DNA of 64,000 bases from Rhizobium tumorigenes (GTDB lineage Bacteria > Pseudomonadota > Alphaproteobacteria > Rhizobiales > Rhizobiaceae). Shown piece after piece: positions 36,111-44,781 of the stretch. Made by a program: the position numbers and the translations under genes. The notes beneath the pieces were generated by a model. The model made no database searches. It was not told where the DNA came from and saw only the letters and a program-made list of their open reading frames with translations. The DNA is taken from NCBI RefSeq assembly GCF_003240565.2, contig NZ_CP117255.1, forward strand, positions 1,736,001 to 1,800,000. Direction: 5' to 3'. The first letter of the stretch is position 1. Every line of letters begins with the position of its first letter.

Positions 36111-36968
36111 CTAGATGAACGGCTTGCCGCCGGTGACTGCGATGGTGGTGCCCGAAACATAGCTCGACAGCGGATCTGCCAGCATGACATAGGCAGTTGC
36201 GAGTTCCGCCGGTTGTCCAGGCCGCTTCATCGGAGTCTGCTTGCCGAAGTTTGTAACGCTCTCTTCCGGCATGGTGGATGGGATAAGAGGCGTCCAGATC
36301 GGGCCCGGTGCAACGGCATTTGCGCGAATCCCCTTCTCGGCCAGCATCTGCGCCAATCCGCCGGTAAAGTTCTGGATGGCGCCCTTAGTCGTGGCATAGG
36401 CAAGCAATGTCGGATTGGGCATGTCGGCATTGACGGAGGTCGTGTTGATGATAGAGCTGCCGGGGCCCATGTGTTCAACGGCTGCTTTCGTCAGGTAGAA
36501 CATCGCGTGGATGTTGACCCTGAAGGTCAGTTCCCACTCCTCATCGGAGATCTCCGCGATATCCTTGAAGGTATTCTGGTGAGCGGCATTGTTGACGAGA
36601 ATGTCGATACCGCCGAGTTCGGATACGGCCTTGTCGATGATCGCCCGGCAATGGGCTGCATCCTGGATATCCCCAGGCACCAGAACTGCCTTGCGTCCGG
36701 CCTCTTCGACATAGTGTTTCGTCTCCGCTGCGTCCTCGTGCTCGTCGAGATAGGAAACGAGCACATCCGCACCTTCACGCGCAAATGCGATTGCGACGGC
36801 GCGACCGATGCCGCTGTCGCCGCCGGTAATCACCGCGCGCTTTCCGGCCAGGCGCCCGGACCCCTTGTAGGAGCTCTCCCCATGGTCGGGCTTTGGATTC
36901 ATCTGGGCCGTCTTGCCGGGGATGGACTGTGACTGCGTGGGAAATGGCGGCTTGGGATAACCGTTCAT
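36111..36968 (-). CDS. Short-chain dehydrogenase/reductase, stress-associated (YhdF/YghA-like)
   Basis: 285 residues. The N-terminal 40 residues (PKPPFPTQSQSIPGKTAQM) are the extension typical of the YhdF/YghA subfamily. The Rossmann motif is TGGDSGIGRAVA, NNAA is present, and the catalytic set is Ser in INTTSVNAD with YATTK. The family reduces aldehydes or ketones with NAD(P)H and in alphaproteobacteria is a frequent general stress gene. First in an operon with the GSP26-like gene; promoter 36 bases upstream. Confidence 0.92.
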   Translation of the reverse strand: MNGYPKPPFPTQSQSIPGKTAQMNPKPDHGESSYKGSGRLAGKRAVITGGDSGIGRAVAIAFAREGADVLVSYLDEHEDAAETKHYVEEAGRKAVLVPGDIQDAAHCRAIIDKAVSELGGIDILVNNAAHQNTFKDIAEISDEEWELTFRVNIHAMFYLTKAAVEHMGPGSSIINTTSVNADMPNPTLLAYATTKGAIQNFTGGLAQMLAEKGIRANAVAPGPIWTPLIPSTMPEESVTNFGKQTPMKRPGQPAELATAYVMLADPLSSYVSGTTIAVTGGKPFI

Positions 36969-37003
36969 GGCCTGTCTCCTGTTTGCTCGGCTTGGACCGG
37001 ACT

Positions 37004-37028
37004 AACCAGCGTTGCGCGTCATGGTTCC
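37004..37028 (-). promoter_or_regulatory. EcfG-type promoter of the SDR/GSP26 operon
   Basis: Minus strand GGAAC (37028-37024), 17 bases, GTT (37006-37004); the base before GTT is G rather than the consensus C. It ends 36 bases before the SDR start codon. Confidence 0.65.
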
Positions 37029-37137
37029 CCACGAGAAGGCACCGAATTCAATCTGAAAGGATGGCGACACTAGAGCCTGCAGACCGCGGGGACGTGCGCT
37101 CGAAAATCAACTTGCTCGCTGTTGGACGGCACGTATC

Positions 37138-37162
37138 GGAACTTCAAGGGCCCGAATTTGTT
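37138..37162 (+). promoter_or_regulatory. EcfG-type promoter of the small unknown genes
   Basis: Plus strand GGAAC (37138-37142), 17 bases, GTT (37160-37162); the base before GTT is T rather than the consensus C. It ends 27 bases before the start codon at 37190 and is divergent from the site at 37004-37028. Confidence 0.6.
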
Positions 37163-37189
37163 TCTGAACGTGACAATGAAAGGATCATC

Positions 37190-37522
37190 ATGACCAACAC
37201 CCTGCACAAAGCAGACGCCACTGGTAAGCTTGAGCTGGCCAACGAAACCGCGCCGGTTTCCTACAGCGTGACTGTCGCGACCGAAAAAGAGAACGGCAAT
37301 TTCACCGTGACCGTGCTCGTCAAGGCGCCACGCGACTGGCTGCTGAAGCGCGGCTTCACATCGTCGGCAACCCTCGTCAGGCATGACGGAGACAAGGTCG
37401 AACTCCACCATGATGGTGAGCTCGACGTTGGCGAAGCTGTATCGGTCGAGCTATCCGCAGTCGACACCTCCTGCGCTGACGACAGCGAACTGCAGCGCAA
37501 GTTTCCAGAGTTGCGCGGTTGA
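37190..37522 (+). CDS. Unknown protein of 110 residues, probable general stress gene
   Basis: ATG 37190 with AAAGGA seven bases upstream; longer frames would run through the promoter. The chain looks beta-rich and acidic (SYSVTVATEKENGNFTVTVL, ELDVGEAVSVELSAVD), with one Cys and no signal peptide or membrane helix. I do not recognise the family. The EcfG-like promoter directly upstream and stress genes across the divide suggest a stress-linked role. Confidence 0.7.
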   Translation: MTNTLHKADATGKLELANETAPVSYSVTVATEKENGNFTVTVLVKAPRDWLLKRGFTSSATLVRHDGDKVELHHDGELDVGEAVSVELSAVDTSCADDSELQRKFPELRG

Positions 37523-37551
37523 AGCCGTGCAGAACATGAGGACCCGCAGAA

Positions 37552-37815
37552 ATGAGGCCAGCCGAGCGAGAGATCGTATTCTCCAAGCGCGCACTTGCCG
37601 CAACTGTAACTGGAATCGATAGTGATGACGGCGCCGACGATATGATCGTAGGCCTGTCACTGGGCGAGGCTATCCTGTTCGTCGCCGAGGAGGCAGGTAT
37701 AGGCGCTTCTAACGCGCATGTTTCATATGGCGAGAGCAGAACTCTCAGTTATACCGATTGTCTCAGCGTCTATCGAGATTTCGGGCTATCCCTAAAGGCG
37801 GATGCGAAGAGTTGA
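37552..37815 (+). CDS. Unknown protein of 87 residues
   Basis: ATG 37552 has GAGGA ten bases upstream and lies 29 bases after the previous stop, so both are likely in one transcript. The sequence (REIVFSKRALAATVTGIDSDD, then LGEAILFVAEEAGIGASN and YTDCLSVYRDFGL) has no motif I know. The end of the chain is two bases before the NUDIX start, suggesting coupling. Confidence 0.6.
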   Translation: MRPAEREIVFSKRALAATVTGIDSDDGADDMIVGLSLGEAILFVAEEAGIGASNAHVSYGESRTLSYTDCLSVYRDFGLSLKADAKS

Positions 37816-37816
37816 A

Positions 37817-38305
37817 ATGATGAAACGCAGTGCCGGCGTGCTGATCTATCGCTTTGCGACACATGGGCATCCCGAAGTCCTGCTCGTCCATCCCGGTGGC
37901 CCCTTCTGGGCTCGCAAGGACGAAGGCGCGTGGTCGCTTCCGAAAGGGGGCATCGAGCCGAACGAGGATGATCTCGCCGCCGCTCGCCGGGAGGTGGCTG
38001 AGGAGATCGGCACAAGTCTCGACGGTCCGTTCACGCTTCTTGGGGAAATAAGGCAGCCCGGTGGGAAGGTCGTGGTCGCCTTTGCGGCTAATGCCGATAT
38101 AGACGCGGACGCGATCGTCAGCAACAGTTTCGAAATGCAGTGGCCGCCCAAATCAGGACTGATGCAAAGCTTTCCAGAAGTCGACCGCGCCGCCTGGTTT
38201 GATATGGATCAGGCTGAGGTCAAGCTTCTCAGGGGGCAACGGCCGTTTCTCGAGGCATTCAAGTTGCTCATGGAACGCGCCGATACGACTAGTCCTCGAG
38301 CATGA
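37817..38305 (+). CDS. NUDIX hydrolase
   Basis: 162 residues from ATG 37817, with GAAGAG upstream; ATG 37820 or 37802 are alternatives. The Nudix box is complete: GGIEPNEDDLAAARREVAEEIG fits G-x5-E-x7-R-E-U-x-E-E-x-G. Preceding sequence RSAGVLIYRF and EVLLVHPGGPFW is common in the diadenosine-polyphosphate/NTP-pyrophosphohydrolase-like group, substrate unproved. It is last in a run from the EcfG-like promoter, and its end overlaps the end of xth by 17 bases, tail to tail. Confidence 0.92.
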   Translation: MMKRSAGVLIYRFATHGHPEVLLVHPGGPFWARKDEGAWSLPKGGIEPNEDDLAAARREVAEEIGTSLDGPFTLLGEIRQPGGKVVVAFAANADIDADAIVSNSFEMQWPPKSGLMQSFPEVDRAAWFDMDQAEVKLLRGQRPFLEAFKLLMERADTTSPRA

Positions 38306-39059
38306 TCCACGCAGGTGCATGATCGCTGGCATGCTCCCAGCCGCGAACGTCCCTGTCTACGCCGGCATCCGAAAGCCGCTCTGCCAACGACGGACTGAGG
38401 AGGAAGTGGTCGATGCGCAAACCGGCATCGCGGGCATAGGCGTTGCGGAGATATTTCCAGAACGTATAGATCCGCTGATTGGGATGCATCCGCCGGAGCC
38501 CGTCCGCCCAGCCCTGATTGACGAGGTCCCCGAAGGCGCGGCGGACATCGGGATGAAACAGCGCATCGTCGATCCAGCGTTCCGGGTTATAAACGTCGAG
38601 TTCGTCCGGCATTACATTGAAATCGCCGGCAAGGACAACCGGGACGTCGAGTTCTAGAAGCTCTCTCGCGTAGTCTGCGAGGCGCTGAAACCATGCGAGC
38701 TTGTATTCGAACTTCGGGCCCGGCCGCGGATTGCCGTTTGGAAGATACAGGCAGCCGACCAAGAGACCGCCGATTGCGGCCTCGATGTAGCGGCTCTGTC
38801 CATCGGCATCACCGGGCAGCCCACGCCTCGTCTCCAGCGGCATAGCGTCTCGCGCCAGGATCGCTACGCCGTTCCAGCTTTTCTGGCCATGCCAGATCGC
38901 CCCGTAGCCTGCCCTCTCGATCTCCCTCGCCGGAAAGCGGTTGTCCGGCGCCTTCAGTTCCTGCAGACAGACGATGTCCGGCTTGAATTCGTCGAGCCAG
39001 CGCAGCAGGTTTTCAAGGCGGCCGTTGACACCGTTTACATTGTAGGTCGCGATTTTCAT
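38289..39059 (-). CDS. xth: Exodeoxyribonuclease III
   Basis: 256 residues from ATG 39059. EEP (endonuclease/exonuclease/phosphatase) fold: KIATYNVNGV, VCLQELKAPD with the metal-binding Glu, LYLPNGNP, VLAGDFNVMPDELDVYNP, and the catalytic end RIDHFLLSP plus SDHAPAW. It removes damaged 3' ends and cuts at abasic sites in base-excision repair. Length fits the family. Divergent from the TPP-riboswitch gene. Confidence 0.95.
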   Translation of the reverse strand: MKIATYNVNGVNGRLENLLRWLDEFKPDIVCLQELKAPDNRFPAREIERAGYGAIWHGQKSWNGVAILARDAMPLETRRGLPGDADGQSRYIEAAIGGLLVGCLYLPNGNPRPGPKFEYKLAWFQRLADYARELLELDVPVVLAGDFNVMPDELDVYNPERWIDDALFHPDVRRAFGDLVNQGWADGLRRMHPNQRIYTFWKYLRNAYARDAGLRIDHFLLSPSLAERLSDAGVDRDVRGWEHASDHAPAWIMLED

Positions 39060-39217
39060 GTGATGGCATCCCGCCGCATTGCAAGTAACTCTCGCCTGGC
39101 CAACGGGTCAGGCGGCAAAAGGATGCATGCGATCTACCGTAAGCTTGCGGCTCGACCGCATTGGCCGACCCGGTAAAAATCTGCTTTCATCTTTTCCGGT
39201 CCATGCTATCAGAGGGG

Positions 39218-39312
39218 ATCGACAGGGGTGCTCCGTATTGCCGGGGCTGAGACCGAAGCGTGCATGCTTCCAAACCCTAAAAGCTGATCTGGATAATACC
39301 AGCGGAGCGAGG
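39218..39312 (+). promoter_or_regulatory. TPP (thiamine pyrophosphate) riboswitch
   Basis: The THI-box landmarks are all present in order: GGGGTGCTCC (39225-39234), GGCTGAGA (39245-39252), ACCCT (39274-39278), CTGATCTGGATAATACC (39284-39300) and AGCGGAGCGA (39301-39310). The ribosome site of the next gene (GAGG, 39309-39312) overlaps the end of the element, so ligand binding would block translation. No terminator hairpin with a U-run lies between it and the start codon. Confidence 0.95.
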
Positions 39313-39321
39313 CGGGCTAAA

Positions 39322-39930
39322 ATGTTTTCAGGCGCACAAATATCACTGTATCCCATGACCGACGATTTCGTCGGCGTCATCCACGGCGCGCTCGGCGCCC
39401 TGGACCCCTATCGTGACCAGATGCGGGTTTCGACCGACGATCTCTCGACGCTGCTGGTCGGCTCGACGGACGTGTTATTTCCAGCGATGCGCGACCTGTT
39501 CGTGGCGGCAGCCGCATCGGGCAAGCATTGCGTTTTGCACGCTACGGTCTCTCGCGGATGCCCCGGCGAACCCGACGATCCGATCTGCACGCCGAGCAGC
39601 AGTATGGTCAGTGCCCTCCCGCTCGAAGAACGCAAGCAGGCGGCACTCGCGGCTGTTCGCGAAACGCCGATGACGGGTGAAACTGTCTCCGCACAATTCT
39701 CGCTCTATGTTCTCGGCATCGATCAACACATGGACGAGATCTACGGCTGTATCGACTTCCTGAAACAGTCCGGCGTCTTCCACAGTTCGAAGAACTTCTG
39801 CACCAAGCTGCGCGGCGAGGCCGGCGCCGTCTTTGCGACGATCAACGAGGCATTCTGCCGCTTTGGCCCGACCATGGGTCACGTCACGCTGGATATTACC
39901 GTTTCCGCCCACAGCCCCTCACCATCCTGA
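39322..39930 (+). CDS. YkoF-family thiamine/hydroxymethylpyrimidine-binding protein
   Basis: 202 residues, ATG 39322, ten bases after the riboswitch. Two related halves are visible (QISLYPMTDDFVGVIHGALGAL... and AQFSLYVLGIDQHMDEIYGCIDFL), the tandem ferredoxin-like repeat of B. subtilis YkoF, which binds thiamine or HMP. The first half has VLHATVSRGCPGEPDD. In Bacillus YkoF works with the YkoEDC transporter. No transporter follows here, since the next gene is on the other strand. Control by TPP supports a thiamine salvage role. Confidence 0.88.
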   Translation: MFSGAQISLYPMTDDFVGVIHGALGALDPYRDQMRVSTDDLSTLLVGSTDVLFPAMRDLFVAAAASGKHCVLHATVSRGCPGEPDDPICTPSSSMVSALPLEERKQAALAAVRETPMTGETVSAQFSLYVLGIDQHMDEIYGCIDFLKQSGVFHSSKNFCTKLRGEAGAVFATINEAFCRFGPTMGHVTLDITVSAHSPSPS

Positions 39931-39951
39931 TATCGGCTGGGGATCAATGCA

Positions 39952-42303
39952 TCACAGCCGATGATCGATGCCAAGGTCCCGCACCGGTTTTGGCTTGGCG
40001 AACAGATAGCCCTGGACCTGCGTGCAGCCGATCTCCTGGAGAACGGCGAACTGCTCCTCCGTTTCCACGCCCTCTGCCGTGCTCGACATACCCAGCGTCT
40101 GTGCCAGAGCGGTGATAAGCCGAACGACGGACAGCGATTCCGAATGCAGGGTCAACTCGCGGATAAACGAGCGATCAATCTTGATCTTGTCGAAGGGGAA
40201 GCTTCGAAGATTGGACAGCGAGGAATAGCCGGTACCGAAATCATCCATCGCAATCGAAATGCCGAGTTTCTTCAGAGCCAGCAAAGTCGACGCCGTATGG
40301 GCGCCTGCGTCGAGCAGCACAGATTCTGTGATTTCCAGCTCCAGCCGGCCGGCCTCAAGACCGCTGTCCTTCAGGGCCGCGACCACCGTCTGTATCAGAT
40401 TGTCGTTACGGAACTGAATCGGAGAAAGATTGACAGCGACCGTGATGTGGTCAGGCCAGCGCACTGCATCGGCGCAGGCCTGGTTGAGCACCCAGGCACC
40501 CAGCGCTCCGATCAGCCCTGTATCCTCGGCGATCGGTATGAAATCCATCGGCGGAATCTGGCCCATCCGGGGATGATTCCACCGTAACAGCGCCTCGTAG
40601 CCGGATACCTGGCGCGTCGCGGTATCCACCAGGGGCTGGTAGTAGACCTCCATCTCGCGCCGCTTGAGCGCCTTGCGCAGATCGACTTCAAGCGCCTTTC
40701 GCGCCAGTAGCCTCTCGTCCATGTCAGGACGGAAGACGCGCACCCGCCCCTTGCCTTCGGCCTTGGCCTCGTACATGGCAAGATCCGCATATTTCAACAG
40801 CTCTTCCGGATCCGAGGAATGCTGAGGAAATTTGGCCACGCCAACGCTCGCGCCAATGGTCACCTCGTGATCGTCCAGCAGGTAAGGACGCGTCAGCTCT
40901 GCAACCAGCCGGGTCGGCAACTCCAGGCTCTCCTTCTCGCTGGCTTCCTCGCTTAAATCCTCGTTCGCTCTCAGGATATTGATCACAGCAAACTCATCGC
41001 CGCCAATGCGCGCGACGACGTCACGGGGGCCGACATGGGCAAGCAAGCGCTGAGATACACGCTGCAGAAGCTCGTCGCCGACATGATGGCCCATGGTATC
41101 GTTGACGTCCTTGAAACCGTCGAGGTCAAGGAAACTTACGGCCACCGCGTCATCGTCACGCTTGGCCTCCTTCAGCTTGCGCTCCAATAGCTCCATGAAC
41201 AGCACCCTGTTCGCCAGATTGGTCAGCGCATCGTGATGGGCCATGTGGGCGATTCGCGCATCCAGGCGCCGCCGCTCCGTGATGTCCTCGTATGTCGCAA
41301 GCCAGCCGCCTTCCGGCAGTGGCTCGTGGGTCACCACATAGGCTTTGCGATCGGAAGCCTCGTGCATGAAGACGCCGCGACGCGCTTCCTTGATCAGCGG
41401 AACCTGCAAGGCAAAAAGCTGTTCGAAGGTCGAAGACCCGGACGCGGAGCCGGATGTTTTGGCAATACTGTCGATGAAGGTACCGCCGGCGATGCCGCGC
41501 GGCCGGGCCGCCATCGTCGAGAAACGGTCGTTGCAGACGATCATGCGGCCGCCCTTGTCGAACATGCACAGCGCCTGCGTCATGTTGTTGAAGGCCGTCA
41601 GATAGCGGAAATTCTGCGCGTCGGTTTCCCTCGATGTGCGCTGCAGCTCTTCTGTTGCCCTGTTGAGCTTGTCGCGGGCGCGCGCCAGCAGGCGGTTGTG
41701 CTGGACAAGAAGGATGATCAGAGCGATGCCGCAGAGAATGAGGCCAGCGGTCAGCCCTGTATAGATAAGATGCAGCCGCTCCAGCCCGGCCTCGTCTTCA
41801 TCGATCTTCTTCGCACCGCTCTCGATAGCAGCTGAGCCTAACGCAATGACATCGGGCTCGATATCGGCGAGGATCTTCAGGGACGGCTGGGGATCGAACG
41901 CGCCCGTATCGTTCGCCGGCATCAGGCGGTCGATCTGGTTGAGCGCCGTCTTCAGTTGGTCGATTGCCGCCTTGTTGAAATTGTCGTTGCGGACAAAGTT
42001 TCGAAAGGTGGCGTTTTCCAGCACGCCGAGACGATTGAACATGATGTCCAGCCGAAGCCGCACATCCTTCAGTGACACGCCGCTACCTGGCACCGAATAG
42101 GCCAGCAGCGTCTTTTCCAGCCGGAGCAATTCCGAGGAGGTTTGGCTGACGCTCCAGGTCTCGTTGTAGCCGGCGACCTGATGCAGGGCTTCCTGCCGCT
42201 CGATAATCACATAGGAGAGGTAGGAAGACGCCAGCACGAAACAGCAGACTACCCCTGCGAGCACCCACTGGATCTTCTTGAACGCAACCGTGGTGCTTCG
42301 CAA
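39952..42303 (-). CDS. Membrane GGDEF-EAL protein with PAS domain (bifunctional cyclic-di-GMP enzyme)
   Basis: 783 residues. The frame starts at TTG 42303, with GGAG nine bases upstream and seven bases beyond the stop of the preceding gene; no ATG is available in the first 80 codons. Two membrane helices (about 13-35 and 180-203) enclose a periplasmic segment, followed by a PAS-like domain (NNMTQALCMFDKGGRMIVCNDRF), GGDEF (RIGGDEFAV; inhibitory RxxD absent) and EAL (EALLRW, NLSPIQF, ITESVL, DDFGTGYSSL, KIDRSFI, EGVETEEQ). The EAL residues are complete, so phosphodiesterase activity is likely; the cyclase motif is also intact. Co-transcribed with the SUOX-like gene. Confidence 0.92.
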   Translation of the reverse strand: MRSTTVAFKKIQWVLAGVVCCFVLASSYLSYVIIERQEALHQVAGYNETWSVSQTSSELLRLEKTLLAYSVPGSGVSLKDVRLRLDIMFNRLGVLENATFRNFVRNDNFNKAAIDQLKTALNQIDRLMPANDTGAFDPQPSLKILADIEPDVIALGSAAIESGAKKIDEDEAGLERLHLIYTGLTAGLILCGIALIILLVQHNRLLARARDKLNRATEELQRTSRETDAQNFRYLTAFNNMTQALCMFDKGGRMIVCNDRFSTMAARPRGIAGGTFIDSIAKTSGSASGSSTFEQLFALQVPLIKEARRGVFMHEASDRKAYVVTHEPLPEGGWLATYEDITERRRLDARIAHMAHHDALTNLANRVLFMELLERKLKEAKRDDDAVAVSFLDLDGFKDVNDTMGHHVGDELLQRVSQRLLAHVGPRDVVARIGGDEFAVINILRANEDLSEEASEKESLELPTRLVAELTRPYLLDDHEVTIGASVGVAKFPQHSSDPEELLKYADLAMYEAKAEGKGRVRVFRPDMDERLLARKALEVDLRKALKRREMEVYYQPLVDTATRQVSGYEALLRWNHPRMGQIPPMDFIPIAEDTGLIGALGAWVLNQACADAVRWPDHITVAVNLSPIQFRNDNLIQTVVAALKDSGLEAGRLELEITESVLLDAGAHTASTLLALKKLGISIAMDDFGTGYSSLSNLRSFPFDKIKIDRSFIRELTLHSESLSVVRLITALAQTLGMSSTAEGVETEEQFAVLQEIGCTQVQGYLFAKPKPVRDLGIDHRL

Positions 42304-42309
42304 CGCCTG

Positions 42310-42819
42310 TTACTCCACGACGAGCTTGGCGAGCTGCCAGGCTGATCGGCCGTAGTATGTCTGCGTCTGCAACTCGCTGTTGCTGTCGAAAGGATAGACG
42401 ATGAACAGCGGTCCCTTGTCGCGAACCGGCATATATTGGCCGTCGCGCTTGATCGCCAGCATTGTGCCGTACTGCGCGAAATCGGAGATCGGGATGTTGA
42501 TGGCATAATCGTTAAGAGCGACTGCGCGGACGCTCTTGCCTTTGGCGCCGACGATCTTCATCAGCTTGTCCATAGGCACACCTTCAAACGTGACCACACC
42601 CTCATACCAGGGCGTCTTGGTCGACATCTTATCCATGCCGAGGGCTTCCAGCATGGGCAGGTCGAACTGCGCGGTCCCTGCAACATTCGTGTTGGTGATG
42701 TCACCCGAAATCACCAGAATCGGGGCCGACTTGGGGGCAGGAAGAGATTGCGCCATTGTTGCCGACGACACAGCCAAACCAGAGACTATGGCGAAAACCG
42801 CAAAAAATATCTGTCGCAA
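42310..42819 (-). CDS. Periplasmic oxidoreductase molybdopterin-binding-fold (SUOX) protein
   Basis: 169 residues. Start TTG 42819, with GGAG six bases upstream. Signal peptide (QIFFAVFAIVSGLAVSSATMA) and then a compact SUOX domain: FDLPMLEALG, TPWYEGVVTFEGVPM, YAINIPISDFAQYGTMLAIKRDGQYMP. It lacks the Cys that holds molybdenum in true sulfite oxidases, as do other members of this short secreted group, so a ligand-binding role is likelier. Members of this group lie next to diguanylate-cyclase/phosphodiesterase genes, as here, with a six-base gap. Confidence 0.85.
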   Translation of the reverse strand: MRQIFFAVFAIVSGLAVSSATMAQSLPAPKSAPILVISGDITNTNVAGTAQFDLPMLEALGMDKMSTKTPWYEGVVTFEGVPMDKLMKIVGAKGKSVRAVALNDYAINIPISDFAQYGTMLAIKRDGQYMPVRDKGPLFIVYPFDSNSELQTQTYYGRSAWQLAKLVVE

Positions 42820-43131
42820 GAAAAACTCCGATTCGAATAAATTTGAAAAATGTCCGCTGGAAACGTCTTTTAATCCAGTAAATCCAAACGGTCAGTTATC
42901 ACCCGATGAATCATTTTCAACTGCTCTTCCCGCCTTGCCATTCCGGCAAGCCGCTCTTGGCCCGACGGATGATGATTGAGGGCGCGCGCCCGACGTGCAT
43001 TTGGTACGCTTATCCCTGTTCAATTGCGCTGAAAGGCGCCGCATCCTGCCGCGGCAACTCCTCAGCGAGCGCGTTAGTTCCAGACGTATTGAAAAGACCC
43101 AGCTTGAACGACATTGAGGGCGTGGACAGCA
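42820..43131. other. 312-base spacer without a supported gene
   Basis: AT-rich at first (42820-42900), as expected for the promoter of the SUOX/GGDEF-EAL operon on the minus strand. The rest contains short frames without ribosome sites. No strong hairpin or repeat seen. Confidence 0.4.
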
Positions 43132-43365
43132 CTAGGGGCGGTCGACCTGCTGGATGGCGGAGACTTTGATTCGCCATCCGTCGAGTTCGAACGTCCCGTC
43201 CCGGCTTGTGACCGCACGGATAATATCCGCATCTGTGATTTTCGCCTTTTTCGGAGCAGTCTTGACGACGATGGCCTGCAAACGTGGCAGGGTGAGAACG
43301 CCGTTGTGCAGCACAATGCCTCTATAATGGACAGAAGCGTGAAAAAGCGTGGAAGCCTCGATCAT
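43132..43365 (-). CDS. Small protein of 77 residues, unknown
   Basis: GGGAGG at 43376-43371 stands five bases from ATG 43365 (MIEASTLFHASVHYRGIVLH), so that start is chosen over the adjacent ATG 43368. The chain has a hydrophobic first half, a basic KTAPKKAK centre and ends DGTFELDGWRIKVSAIQQVDRP. No signal peptide or cysteine. I do not recognise the family; the strong ribosome site argues that it is real. Confidence 0.65.
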   Translation of the reverse strand: MIEASTLFHASVHYRGIVLHNGVLTLPRLQAIVVKTAPKKAKITDADIIRAVTSRDGTFELDGWRIKVSAIQQVDRP

Positions 43366-43595
43366 CATCACCTCCCTGATCGACCATCGGCGATCCTCCT
43401 CGCAGGGCCCCGATATGCCTAACTTAGTAATATGAAGCATTCGGCACAATGCTGGAGTTAGATGATGACGCGTTAAGCGCGAAATTCCTTAACGAATTTT
43501 ACAGAATTCGCGGAAAAGTCTGGTGCCGCATTTGCGAACCAGCACCGTAGGTACCCTTGGCGGATACCTACAACAATTTGATTTTAAAGAGAATT

Positions 43596-43671
<76 letters not shown>

Positions 43672-43795
43672 GCACCGCTTGTTCTTCCGGTGTGAGGGCG
43701 ATATAAATAGGATCGCTTTCATTGTCCAGCCGATTGACGAATTTTCTTTGCCGAATTGTCAAAAAAAACCAGATAAGTCAAAAAATCCTTTAAAA

Positions 43796-44713
43796 TCAAA
43801 GATCCAGCGTTCCGGACGCGATACGAACCGCCTGCCCGCCAATACGCGCATTGGAAATTTCGCCATTGGTGACATCAATGTGAAGATGAATAAGCGAAGG
43901 CCTGCCCATCTCCACGCCCTGCTCGACGACGATGGGATGATGGCCATCCGGCAACCTGTCGAAGTGATGGATGGCGCCGGATAGCGCGGCGACTGCGGAC
44001 CCCGTCGCCGGATCCTCCACGATGCCCATGCCGGCGGCAAACATCCGCGCGTGGAACTTTGCGGTGTGGTTGACCGCGCCTCGGCAGTAGAGGTAGGCGG
44101 AGGCCAGCGCTCCGTCGACGAAGGGCACTGTCTTCTCCCATAGCTGCGGATCGAACTCCACTCGCCCGGCGGTGCCGATGTCGCGCACGGGAATTAGCAG
44201 GAAAGGCACGCCCGCCGACCACAGCGACACAACGTGATTCTCAAAGGCGAGCTCGCTCGGCTGCAGTCCCAGCGCATTGGCGATACCGAGCCGGTCGAGT
44301 GCCAGGGTGATCTGTTGCGATTTGCGCGGCAGGTCGAATTCGGCAAAGCTCGCCTGCCGCTGGCGGAGGCGGACGGCGCAGCGCACCGGTCCGACCTTCT
44401 CCTCGAGCACGCACACCAGATCGAGTTCGCCGCCGCTTCCCGCATGATTGCGCTCGGCAAGAGCAATGGCTGTGCCAACGGTCGGATGGCCGGCAAACGG
44501 CAGTTCGCGCCCGGGCGTGAATATCCGCAAGCTGGCGCTGTAGGCCGGGTTCGTTGACGCGCAGACGAATACCGTCTCGGACAAGTTCATCTCACGCGCG
44601 ATCGACAGCATTTCCGCGTCGCCGAGCCCGTCCCCGTCGAAGATCACAGCCAGCGGATTGCCGGCCAGTTTGCGATCGGTGAACACATCGTAGATGCCGT
44701 AACTGCGAGCCAA
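43796..44713 (-). CDS. PhzF family isomerase/epimerase-like protein
   Basis: 305 residues. I choose TTG 44713 because AGGAGG lies five bases upstream and the family start (YGIYDVFTDRKLAGNPLAV) follows; the upstream in-frame tail is not family-like. Other hallmarks are EMNLSETVFV (catalytic Glu), FTPGRELPFAGHPTVGTA and the C-terminal EDPATGSAVAALSG. PhzF-fold enzymes are isomerases of the diaminopimelate epimerase superfamily; most have unknown substrates. The gene ends 125 bases from tRNA-Lys. It follows the NUDIX gene on the same strand. Confidence 0.92.
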   Translation of the reverse strand: MARSYGIYDVFTDRKLAGNPLAVIFDGDGLGDAEMLSIAREMNLSETVFVCASTNPAYSASLRIFTPGRELPFAGHPTVGTAIALAERNHAGSGGELDLVCVLEEKVGPVRCAVRLRQRQASFAEFDLPRKSQQITLALDRLGIANALGLQPSELAFENHVVSLWSAGVPFLLIPVRDIGTAGRVEFDPQLWEKTVPFVDGALASAYLYCRGAVNHTAKFHARMFAAGMGIVEDPATGSAVAALSGAIHHFDRLPDGHHPIVVEQGVEMGRPSLIHLHIDVTNGEISNARIGGQAVRIASGTLDL

Positions 44714-44781
44714 ATCAGCCTCCTGAAATCTTCGATGAGGGCAACCTGCCCGACCGCGCTGCCAAGTGCAAGACGATGGGC

